Positions 26,646-34,603 of a DNA stretch of 64,000 nt are shown piece after piece. Both the position numbers and the translations under genes were made by a program. The stretch's first letter is position 1, and every line of letters starts with the position of its first letter. The notes under the pieces are model-generated. The model was given only the letters and a program-made list of their open reading frames with translations. It did not search any database and was not told where the DNA came from. Source of the DNA: JAKFWF01 sp963741505 (GTDB taxonomy: Bacteria; Pseudomonadota; Alphaproteobacteria; Rhizobiales; Hyphomicrobiaceae); assembly GCA_963741505.1 (NCBI GenBank), contig CAVUIJ010000010.1:124001-188000 (forward strand). Reading direction: 5' to 3'.

Positions 26646-26764
26646 GTCGGACGCTGGCTCTGCTTGCGCCCGGCGCGCAGCAGACGCTCGCGCGTCAAGC
26701 TTGTGGCCCTGACGAGCGTCGTGTCAGGCTTCCCCCCGACCACGAAGATCCACCGGAGTGACAC

Positions 26765-27671
26765 ATGACCAAGGGCAGTATCGGTTTCATCGGCATCGGC
26801 ATGATGGGATTTCCCATGTCGAGCCGGTTGTTGGAGGCCGGGCACGAAGTCGTCGCCTACGATATCCGCAAAGAGGCGGTCGAGCGTATCGCCGCCAAGG
26901 GCGCCAGGGCCGCGTCGTCGCCGGCCGAGGTCGCATCGCAGTGCGAAACCGTGCTGGTCTCGATGCCGATGCCCGACATCGTGCGCGAGGTCGCCTTTGG
27001 TCGAGAACGGCATCGCATCCGGCAACCGCCGCCGCGTGTTCGTCGATCTGTCGACCACCGGCCCGCGGGTCGCCGAAAGCATCTCGGTCGAATTCGCCAA
27101 CCACGGCGTGGTGGCGATCGACGCGCCGGTCTCGGGCGGCGTCGGCGGCGCCGAGAAGGGCACGCTCGCGGTCATGGTATCGGGCCCGAAGGCGGAGTGC
27201 GACAAGCTCAAGCCCATCTTCGACGTGTTCGGCAAGTATTTCTGGATCGGCGAGAAGCCCGGCCAGGCGCAGATGATGAAGCTGATCAACAACCTGCTGT
27301 CGGCGACCGCCACCGCCGCCACTTCGGAAGCGATGGTGCTCGGCGTCAAAGCCGGCCTCGATCCGTTCATCATGTGCGACGTGATCAACGCCGGCTCCGG
27401 CATGAATACGGCGAGCCGCGACAAGTTCCCGAAGGCGATCCTGCCGCGCACCTTCGACTACGGCTTTTCGATGGGCCTGATGACCAAGGACGTGGTGCTG
27501 GCGCTGGCCGAAGCCGACCACTTGAAGACGCCGATGTGGATCGGCAATGCCGTCAAGCAGACCTGGCTGCAGGCGCTCAACAAGGAAGGCCCGGCGGCCG
27601 ACTTCACCCAGGTCATCCAGGGCATGGAGGCGGCGGCCGGCGTCACCGTCGGCCGCAAGGGCGGGCGCTGA
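26765..27671 (+). pseudogene. 3-hydroxyisobutyrate dehydrogenase-family oxidoreductase, one frameshift
   Basis: NAD(P)-dependent beta-hydroxyacid dehydrogenase. The N-terminal Rossmann motif GFIGIGMMGFPM and SMPMPDIVREVA are in one frame. One extra T near 26996 shifts the rest, which continues ENGIASGNR, DLSTTGPR, the substrate loop APVSGGVGGAEKGTL and the catalytic-Lys helix GQAQMMKLINNLL in the next frame. Repaired length is 301 residues, typical. It ends back-to-back with the convergent HlyD gene (TGA/TCA at 27669-27674). Substrate could be 3-hydroxyisobutyrate, tartronate semialdehyde or a related acid. Confidence 0.85.
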
Positions 27672-29042
27672 TCAAGTCTCGCGCAATGACCTCGACATGA
27701 GGTCGCCGAGCGGCTTGACGAAGTAGCTCAGGATCGAACGTGAGTTGGTCTCGATGTAGACCTCGGTCGGCATACCGGGCTTCAATGCGTGGCCGCCGCC
27801 GAGTTTCTTCAATTCCTGCGCCGAGACCTCGATCTGGGCGGTGAAATAGGACCGGTTCTGCTGGTCGGTGAACTGGGCCGCGGAGATGTTGCTCAAGGTG
27901 CCGTCGAGCTTGGGCGTGGTGCGGGCGGCGAATGCGGTGAAGCGCAGGCTGGCGGTCTGGCCCTTGTGGAGCTTGTCGATGTCCTGCGGCTGCACCTGCG
28001 CTTCGACGATCAGTTTCTCGCCCTCGGGAATGATCTGCAGGATGGTGCTGCCGGGCTGGATCACGCCACCTTCGGTGTGGGCGGCGAGCGCGTGCACGTG
28101 GCCGGCGCGGGGGGCGCGAATTTCAATCCGGCCGAGCCTGTCGGCGAGCTGGGTGCGACTTTCCTCCTGCTCGGCCAGCGCCGCCTGCACCTTCTTGAGA
28201 TCGTCGACCACCTGCTGAGTGTACTCCTTGTCGCTCTGCAGCAGTTTGAGCTCGAACTCGCCAATCGCGCCGATCGAGCGCATGAGGTCGCTCTTCAGCC
28301 GGCCGATGTCGCCTTCGAGGCGGGCCGCGTCGCGCTGCAGGGCGCCGTAGCGCTGCTGGTTGACGAGGCCCTTGTCGAACAGCGGCCTGACGCTGTCGAG
28401 CTCGCGTGAGGCCAGCTCGAACTCACGCGTGCGCGCCTGCAGCTGGGCTTCGGTACCGGTGCGGTCGGCATCGAGCTGCGCGATGCGCTGGCGCAGCACC
28501 GAGAGCTCGCCGTGGTGCGCATTGCTGCGTGCTGCGAACAGGCTTTGCTGCGTGGCGACGATCTTGGCCAGCGCCTGATCGGCGGCGGCGGTCAGCACTT
28601 CCGGCGGCAGCGTCATCGCCGGCTTGCGGTCGCGCTCGGCTTCGAGACGAGCCTGCTGCACCAGCAGGTCACTGACGCGGCCCTTGACCACGGCAAGGCT
28701 GGTGCGCGCCGTGGTGTCGTCGAGGCGGACGAGCACGTCGCCCTGCGCCACACGATCGCCGTTGCGCACCAGGATCTTGGCGACGATGCCGCCGTCGAGG
28801 TGCTGTACCGACTTGTAGTTGTTCTCGACCGTGACGGTGCCGGTCGCCACCACGGCGCCGCTGATCGGCACGACCGAAGTGAACAGCAGCAGGCCGCCGA
28901 GCAACCAGCAGACGGTACGATTGCCGATCGTGATCCAATGCTCGGTCGCGTGCCACGCGGCATCGGCAGTAGCCGTGCCGCTCGCTGGCCGCAGCAGAGC
29001 GCGGGCCGATCGGGGTTCGTCCATGGCGATGCTATTGGTCAC
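27672..29042 (-). CDS. HlyD-family type I secretion periplasmic adaptor
   Basis: A 456-residue membrane fusion protein. A cytoplasmic N-tail of ~45 residues is followed by one TM helix (LLGGLLLFTSVVPISG), a split biotinyl-lipoyl domain (TVTVENNYKSVQHLDGGIV ... RNGDRVAQGDVL) and a long coiled-coil hairpin (~residues 120-310), then the beta-barrel with PEGEKLIVEAQVQPQDI and KPGMPTEVYIET. This is the LapC/PrtE type, not a tripartite drug pump. It is encoded 18 bp after the T1SS ATPase. The outer-membrane TolC partner and the cargo are not in the window. Confidence 0.93.
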   Translation of the reverse strand: MTNSIAMDEPRSARALLRPASGTATADAAWHATEHWITIGNRTVCWLLGGLLLFTSVVPISGAVVATGTVTVENNYKSVQHLDGGIVAKILVRNGDRVAQGDVLVRLDDTTARTSLAVVKGRVSDLLVQQARLEAERDRKPAMTLPPEVLTAAADQALAKIVATQQSLFAARSNAHHGELSVLRQRIAQLDADRTGTEAQLQARTREFELASRELDSVRPLFDKGLVNQQRYGALQRDAARLEGDIGRLKSDLMRSIGAIGEFELKLLQSDKEYTQQVVDDLKKVQAALAEQEESRTQLADRLGRIEIRAPRAGHVHALAAHTEGGVIQPGSTILQIIPEGEKLIVEAQVQPQDIDKLHKGQTASLRFTAFAARTTPKLDGTLSNISAAQFTDQQNRSYFTAQIEVSAQELKKLGGGHALKPGMPTEVYIETNSRSILSYFVKPLGDLMSRSLRET

Positions 29043-29060
29043 GATCGTCTCTCTTTCTGC

Positions 29061-30992
29061 CTACCTGACGGCGCCAGCGTCGCGTACTGCAGCCTCAGGT
29101 TTGGTGGCCGGCGCGCCGGCGAGGCTTTGGCCGTGGAACATCGTCATCACCTCGGCCCGCGGCCCGAAGGCGCGCTGTACCCCGCGGTCGAGGTAGAGCA
29201 GGGTGTCGGCCTGGCCGATCGCCTGCACCCGGTGCGACACCAGTACTACCGCCTGGCCGCGCCCGCGCATGCCGTCGACCGCCGCCGCCAGCGCCTCGTC
29301 GCCACGCCGGTCGAGATTGGAGTTGGGCTCGTCGAGCACGACCAGGGCAGGCGAGCCGTAGAGCGCGCGGGCGAGGCCGATGCGCTGGCGCTGGCCGGCC
29401 GACAAGTAGGCGCCGTAGTTGCCAAGCTCCGTGTCGTAGCCTTGCGGCAGCGCCAGGATCATGTCGTGCGCGTGCGCCATCTGCGCCGCGGCGATGACTT
29501 CGGCATCGATCGCGTCGGCGCGGAAGCGGGAGATATTCTCCTTGACCGTGCCGGCAAACAGCTCGACGTCCTGCGGCAGGTAGCCGAGATGCTGGCCGAG
29601 GTCATCTTGCGACCACTGCTCGAGGCTGGCGCCGTCGAGCTTGATGGTGCCGCCAACCGGCGGCCATAGGCCGACCAGCGTGCGTGCCAGCGTCGACTTG
29701 CCGGAGGCGGACGGGCCGATCACCGCCAGCATCTGGCCGGGGAGTACCTCGAAATTGATATTCGACAGGATCAGCCGGCGCGTTCCAGGGGCCGCGACGC
29801 GCAGGTTCGATACCTCGACGTGGCCCTTTGGCGTCGGTAAAGCGGTCTTGCGCGGTGCTTCCGGCTCGCGCCGCAGCAGCTCGTCGAGGCGGCGGTAGCT
29901 TTCCTGCGCTTTGACGAAGGTGCGCCAGTGGCTGATCGCCTGCTCGACCGGGGCGATGGCGCGGCCGAAAATAATCGTGCCGGCGACGATGGCGCCGGAC
30001 GAGATCTCGCCCTTGAGCGCGAGTACCGCACCAACCGCCAGCATCAGCGATTGCAGCAGCAGGCGCATGGTCTTGGAGATCGATGATATCGTGGCGAGCC
30101 GGTCGGCAGCGATGGTCTGCCAGGCCAGCGCCTCGCCGTTGGCCTGTTGCCAGCGCCGGCGATAGGCGGCGAGCATGCCCATGGCGGTGATCGCCTCGGC
30201 ATTGCGCTGGCCGGTCTCGGCGAGCTCCAGACTGCGGCCGGCGGCGTTGCCGGCGGCCTTCAGCGGCGCGCGGCTGGAGGTCTCGCTGGACCAGGCCAGG
30301 ATCAGCAGCAGCACCGCGCCGATGGTCGCCGTCAGGCCGAGGGTCCAATGGGTGAGGAAGATGACCAGGATATAGACCGGTGTCCACGGCGCATCGAAGA
30401 ATGTCAGCGGCCCGGGTCCGGCGATGAACTGGCGCAGGCTGTCGAGTTCGCGCAGCGCCTGAAGCGACGAGCCATGGCTCGCCAGGCTGTGCTTCAGCGA
30501 TGCCTGGAAGATGCGGTCACCGATGCGGTTGTCGACCTCGACGCCGATGCGCACGATGACGCGCGAGCGGACCAGCTCGAGGATGCCGATGATCGCATAG
30601 AGGCCGGCAGTCATCACCGCCAGTGCGACCAGGGTTGCGATGCTGCCCGAGGTCAGGACGCGGTCGTAGACCTGCAGCATGAACAGCGGACCGGCGAGCA
30701 TCAGCACATTGATGACGAGGCTGAAGACGCCGGTGGCGATGAAAGCACGCGCGCTCGCCCGTATGGCAGCGCGGATCTCGCCTTCGCCGGGATTGGTGAC
30801 CGGCCGCTCGCTGTTCGGCGCGACCGGCGATGGGGGCGCGGCGCTGCTGTCGGCTTGCAGCTGCTCGAGCCTGCGCACGGCTGCGTGCATGCGCCGCGCC
30901 GTCGCGTCGGACGGTTCCTTCTCGATCGGACTGTTTTCGAGGGCCAGGTCGCCGACGGGTTCCTCGGCCACCAATTTCGGCTCACGTATCAC
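29061..30992 (-). CDS. Type I secretion system permease/ATPase (PrtD type)
   Basis: A 643-residue ABC exporter half-transporter. About 85 poorly conserved N-terminal residues precede six TM helices (first one FIATGVFSLVINVLMLAGPLFMLQ) with the PrtD-typical LFMLQVYDRVLTSGS. In the nucleotide-binding domain, Walker A GPSASGKST (~residue 425), signature LSAGQRQRIGLARAL, Walker B LVVLDEPNSNLD and the His switch VSHR are intact. There is no C39 peptidase domain, so cargo would be RTX-like with a C-terminal signal. It forms an operon with the HlyD adaptor. The start at 30992 is the longest reading and could be internal. Confidence 0.93.
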   Translation of the reverse strand: MIREPKLVAEEPVGDLALENSPIEKEPSDATARRMHAAVRRLEQLQADSSAAPPSPVAPNSERPVTNPGEGEIRAAIRASARAFIATGVFSLVINVLMLAGPLFMLQVYDRVLTSGSIATLVALAVMTAGLYAIIGILELVRSRVIVRIGVEVDNRIGDRIFQASLKHSLASHGSSLQALRELDSLRQFIAGPGPLTFFDAPWTPVYILVIFLTHWTLGLTATIGAVLLLILAWSSETSSRAPLKAAGNAAGRSLELAETGQRNAEAITAMGMLAAYRRRWQQANGEALAWQTIAADRLATISSISKTMRLLLQSLMLAVGAVLALKGEISSGAIVAGTIIFGRAIAPVEQAISHWRTFVKAQESYRRLDELLRREPEAPRKTALPTPKGHVEVSNLRVAAPGTRRLILSNINFEVLPGQMLAVIGPSASGKSTLARTLVGLWPPVGGTIKLDGASLEQWSQDDLGQHLGYLPQDVELFAGTVKENISRFRADAIDAEVIAAAQMAHAHDMILALPQGYDTELGNYGAYLSAGQRQRIGLARALYGSPALVVLDEPNSNLDRRGDEALAAAVDGMRGRGQAVVLVSHRVQAIGQADTLLYLDRGVQRAFGPRAEVMTMFHGQSLAGAPATKPEAAVRDAGAVR

Positions 30993-31217
30993 GAAACTAC
31001 GCCGCAGATCGGCTCGGTACAGGCGGGGCTGCCCTGCCTGCTTGTCGACGGTGCAACATTGCGGTGAAGACGGTGATTTTTCGATTAAGAGCGAGCGTGT
31101 CTTGGTGATGACAGCGGCGCAACCATCAACTATGGCATCATGTTAATCAAATCTTAGAAAATCCGCGTTAAATTGCGATTAACCCGTCATAGTGTCGGCG
31201 TCTGCGGAGTATCGGCA

Positions 31218-31604
31218 ATGCGTTGGAGACTTCTCGGTATTGCATTCGCGGTCGTGCTGTCGCTCGGCCTCACGGGCGCGGCTCCGGCCGGCGCCACCGA
31301 CCTGCATCGCTCTGCCGCGCCTGAGGGCTGGGGCAAGGAACGTGTGGTCAAGCACCACATGTACTATCCGCGCTATCGACACGTGTATCTGGTGCACGGC
31401 ACCAGCGATCCCTATGCCTACCGGCCGGCGACGCGGGGCTACTACCCCTACTACAATTCGGGCTATTGGCATCCGGCGAGCGGTCGCGAACGGCCGCGCT
31501 ATGTCCTGCCGAAGTACTATCCGGCCTGGGGCTACACCAAGCACTGGCACAACAGGGAATGGCACGCAGAGAACCATGGCCGGCACTGGCCGTGGCACTG
31601 GTGA
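31218..31604 (+). CDS. Small exported Tyr/His/Trp-rich protein
   Basis: A 128-residue protein starting MRWRLLGIAFAVVLSLG at 31218, with a clear Sec signal peptide (likely cleavage after PAGA or nearby). The mature part is unusually rich in Tyr, His, Pro and Trp, with segments such as HHMYYPRYRHVYLVHG, RGYYPYYNSGYWHP and the C-terminus HGRHWPWHW. Similar short YYPYYNSGYW proteins occur in Rhizobiales, but their role is unknown. Metal binding or cell-wall association is a guess. It is divergent from the T1SS operon; AT-rich sequence (31115-31200) upstream probably holds both promoters. Confidence 0.75.
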   Translation: MRWRLLGIAFAVVLSLGLTGAAPAGATDLHRSAAPEGWGKERVVKHHMYYPRYRHVYLVHGTSDPYAYRPATRGYYPYYNSGYWHPASGRERPRYVLPKYYPAWGYTKHWHNREWHAENHGRHWPWHW

Positions 31605-31792
31605 GTTGCTCTCAAAGCGGTGAATTGTCGCGACATGCTCGCGTTTTTCCCCGTTCATGCCACATTCATACGATCTCCAGTTAGGTGGATCGTGGGATAT
31701 GGTGATTCAAACGAGTTGACCACGCCGGTGAGTCACTCCGGCCTGTGGTAAGTTACTCAAGGCATCGACTACAGCGAAGGGAGACAGGACCC

Positions 31793-32098
31793 ATGTTGAA
31801 CAAGATCACGAACACGGTCATGGCGACGGTGGTTGCCGTCGGCCTTGGAATTGCGGCGACGGCACAGCCGGCCGAAGCCCGCGGTGGCCGCACCGCTGCC
31901 ATCGTCGGCCTTGGCGTACTTGGCGCGGTTGCCATTGGCGCGGCTGCCGCCAACGCCCGTGGCTATCGCGACGGTTGCTATCGCGTCGCCGGCGCCTGCT
32001 CCTGGCGTGAGGGCCGCTGCTGGATCAATCGCTACGGCGAGGAAGTCTGCCGCAAGGGCTATCGCGTTTGCGAGCCGAGCCGCGTCGTCTGCGACTGA
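31793..32098 (+). CDS. Small exported Gly/Ala- and Cys-containing protein
   Basis: A 101-residue protein, ATG 31793 with AAGGGAG 12 bases upstream. The signal peptide (VMATVVAVGLGIAATAQPAEA) is followed by a Gly/Ala-rich hydrophobic stretch (IVGLGVLGAVAIGAAAANA), possibly a membrane or amyloid-like segment. The C-terminal domain carries six Cys in spaced pairs (DGCYRVAGACSWREGRCWIN, EVCRKGYRVCEPSRVVCD). Oxidised, this would give three disulfides in the periplasm. I do not recognise a named family. A strong terminator follows. Confidence 0.75.
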   Translation: MLNKITNTVMATVVAVGLGIAATAQPAEARGGRTAAIVGLGVLGAVAIGAAAANARGYRDGCYRVAGACSWREGRCWINRYGEEVCRKGYRVCEPSRVVCD

Positions 32099-32131
32099 TC
32101 AGGCGAGCGTCGCTCACAATTGAAATATGGG

Positions 32132-32164
32132 AAGGCGGTGCCGCTTGTCGGTGCCGCCTTTTCG
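32132..32164 (+). terminator. Rho-independent terminator after the small Cys-rich protein gene
   Basis: A 12-bp stem AAGGCGGTGCCG / CGGTGCCGCCTT (two G-U pairs) with a CTTGT loop and a T-rich tail TTTTCGTTT, 33 bp after the stop codon. Confidence 0.8.
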
Positions 32165-32192
32165 TTTGCCAGACGAGAGCCGCGAAACCGAT

Positions 32193-33296
32193 CTAGACCA
32201 GGCTGGCCACGTGTTCGCCGATGGCGAGGCAGGATGTGAGGCCCGGGCTCTCGATGCCAAACAGCATGACCAGTCCGGCGAGGCCGTGCGCCGCCGGCCC
32301 ATCGACGCGGAAGTCCGGCGCCGGTTCGCCGTCGCGATAGAGCTTGGGACGGATGCCGGTGTAGTCGGCATGGATCGCGGCCGGATCGAGATCGGGATAG
32401 TAGCTCCTGATCGAGCCGATGAACTTGTCGAGCTTGGCCGGCGCGAAGGAATAGTCGATCTCGGGGATCCACTCGATGTCGGGGCCGAATTTGCAGCGCC
32501 CGCCGAGGTCGACTGTGGAATGCAGGCCGAGCCAGGCGCCCTGCGGCATCGGATAGATGTGGCGTGTGAACGGCGAGCGGCCTTCGAGCGCGTAGTATTG
32601 GCCCTTGGCGAAGTAGGTCTCAGGCGCGACGTAACCGGATGGAAATGCCAGCATCCGGGCAAGCCGGCTGCCGTGCAGGCCGGCGGCCAGGACCAGCCGG
32701 TCGCAGGTCACCTGCGCCGCGACCTCGCCACCGACCGCGACCGCAAAGCCGCCGCCCGGCAGTGCCTGCAATCCCTCGACCGGGCTATTGAGGACGATCT
32801 GGCCGCCCGCAGCTTCGGCATGACCCTGCAGCGCCAACATCAGGCCGTGGCTGTCGACGATGCCGGTCGATGGTGACAGCAGGGCCGCGACGCAGGCAAC
32901 TGCCGGCTCGATTCGGCGCGCCTCGGCGGCGGTGAGACGCACCAGGTCGTCGACGCCGTTGGCCTTGGCGGTGGCGGCGATCGCCTCGAGCTTGGGCAAC
33001 TGATCGTCGCTGGTGGCGACCAGCAGCTTCTCGCATCGGCTGTGGGCGACGCCGTTCTGCGCGCAGAAATCATAGAGCCGCCGCTTGCCCTCGACGCACC
33101 ATTTCGCGCGCAGGCTGCCGGTCGGGTAATAGAGACCGGCGTGGATCACCTCGCTGTTGCGCGAGGAGATCTCCGAGCCGATCAGGCGGTGCTGCTCGAC
33201 GACCAGCACCTCGCGCCCCGCCGCCGCGAGCGATCGGGCGATGGCGAGGCCGATGACGCCGGCCCCAACCACGATGATTTCGACATCCGCCGCCAT
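32193..33296 (-). CDS. FAD-dependent oxidoreductase of the L-2-hydroxyglutarate oxidase (LhgO) type
   Basis: A 367-residue DAO-fold flavoenzyme. The start MAADVEIIVVGAGVIG at 33296 carries the dinucleotide motif VVGAGVIGLAIA, followed by the LhgO-like SSRNSEVIHAGLYYPTGSLRAKWCVEG and a C-terminal GIESPGLTSCLAIGEHVA. The NSxVIHAGxYYxxGSLKA pattern is characteristic of L-2-hydroxyglutarate dehydrogenase/oxidase and close relatives. It would oxidise L-2-hydroxyglutarate (or a related 2-hydroxy acid) to the keto acid. It stands alone on its strand between the exported protein and sbcD-like genes. Confidence 0.85.
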   Translation of the reverse strand: MAADVEIIVVGAGVIGLAIARSLAAAGREVLVVEQHRLIGSEISSRNSEVIHAGLYYPTGSLRAKWCVEGKRRLYDFCAQNGVAHSRCEKLLVATSDDQLPKLEAIAATAKANGVDDLVRLTAAEARRIEPAVACVAALLSPSTGIVDSHGLMLALQGHAEAAGGQIVLNSPVEGLQALPGGGFAVAVGGEVAAQVTCDRLVLAAGLHGSRLARMLAFPSGYVAPETYFAKGQYYALEGRSPFTRHIYPMPQGAWLGLHSTVDLGGRCKFGPDIEWIPEIDYSFAPAKLDKFIGSIRSYYPDLDPAAIHADYTGIRPKLYRDGEPAPDFRVDGPAAHGLAGLVMLFGIESPGLTSCLAIGEHVASLV

Positions 33297-33476
33297 GACG
33301 ACCCGTGACCGCCCGTTATCGAAACTGCACCACCCTAAGGCTGCTGATCGCACGAATTGGTGCGCCGTTCCACCGCCGTCTGCGGCACAATCTGTTGAGG
33401 AGACAAGGCCGGGTCTTGTCTAGAACAAAAATGGAACGTAAAGCCCGGCAGGGATATTGCGAGCTTCGGAGATTCG

Positions 33477-34603
33477 ATGGCGTTCACGTTCATCCATTCC
33501 GCCGACTGGCAGATCGGCAAGACCTTCGGCGGCTTCGCGGCCGACAAGGGCGCCTTGCTGAAACACGCCCGGCTGGCGGCGATCGATCGCCTTGCCGAGG
33601 CCGCCCGTTCGGCCGGCGCGCGCGATGTCGTCGTTTGCGGCGACGTGTTCGACAGCCCTGGCCTCGCCGATCGCAGCTTGCGCGAGGCACTCCGCGAGAT
33701 TGGCCAATCATCCAGATGTCGTGTGGCATTTGCTGCCCGGCAATCACGATCCGGCGCGCGCCGGCGGCGTCTGGCAGCGGCTCTCGGCGTTGGGCCTGCC
33801 GGCCAATGCGCGGCCCTTGCTGGCGGCCGAACCGCAGCCGATCGCGCCCGGCGTGTTCCTGCTGCCGGCGCCGCTGCTGGCAAAATCGGTGAGCAGCGAT
33901 CCGACCGCCTGGATGGACGGCGCGGTGACGCCGGCCGGGGCGATCCGCATCGGGGTTGCGCACGGCTCGACGCAAGGGTTCGGCAGCGCCGCCACCGCCA
34001 GCGTCGGCATCGCCCCGGGCCGCCGGGTCACAGCCCAACTCGACTATCTGGCGCTGGGCGACTGGCACGGCGTGCGCGAGGTAGCCGCCGGCGTCTGGTA
34101 CTGCGGTACGCCTGAGCCCGACCAGTTTCCCGACAACGAGCCGGGCTTTGCGCTTTCGGTCGCAATCGACGGCGCCGGCGCCGCGCCACGCATCAGCCGG
34201 ATCGCCACCGCCACCTATACCTGGATCAGGCGCACCGCGACGGTCAGCGCCGCCGCCGATCTCTCACCAATCGAGGCCGAGGTCGCAGCCTTCGGCGCGG
34301 CCAAACCCGAGCTGCTGCTGGAGCTGACGCTGCGCGGCACGGTGTCGCTCGAAACCGACACGGCGCATCGCAGCACGGCTGTCGGCGCTCGAGGCGAGCA
34401 TATTTTACCTGGCATTGCGGCGCGATGATCTCGTGCTCGACACCGCTGGCGGCGACATCGCCGGCATCAGCGATGCTCAGATTGCCCGGGTCGCGGCGAA
34501 GCTCGACGAAATGCGCGCTTCGCCCGAACGCCGGGCCGTGGCGGAAGGAGCGCTGCGCCGGCTGTTCTCGCTGGCGCGCCAGGCGGAAGGGCAGCGGTCG
34601 TGA
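33477..34603 (+). pseudogene. SbcD/YhaO-like DNA repair metallophosphoesterase, two frameshifts
   Basis: Calcineurin-like nuclease subunit that partners the SbcC/YhaN-type ATPase downstream. Metal-binding motifs are visible: HSADWQIGK at the N-terminus, VVCGDVFDSPG, then (after one extra base near 33692) HLLPGNHDPARAGG and VAHGSTQG, and LALGDWHG. A second extra base near 34370 separates this frame from the C-terminal part (LEASIFYLALRRDDLVLDT to EGQRS). Repaired length is 374 residues. The stop overlaps the GTG start of the ATPase gene. The partner gene is intact, which argues that the frameshifts may be sequence errors. Confidence 0.85.
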
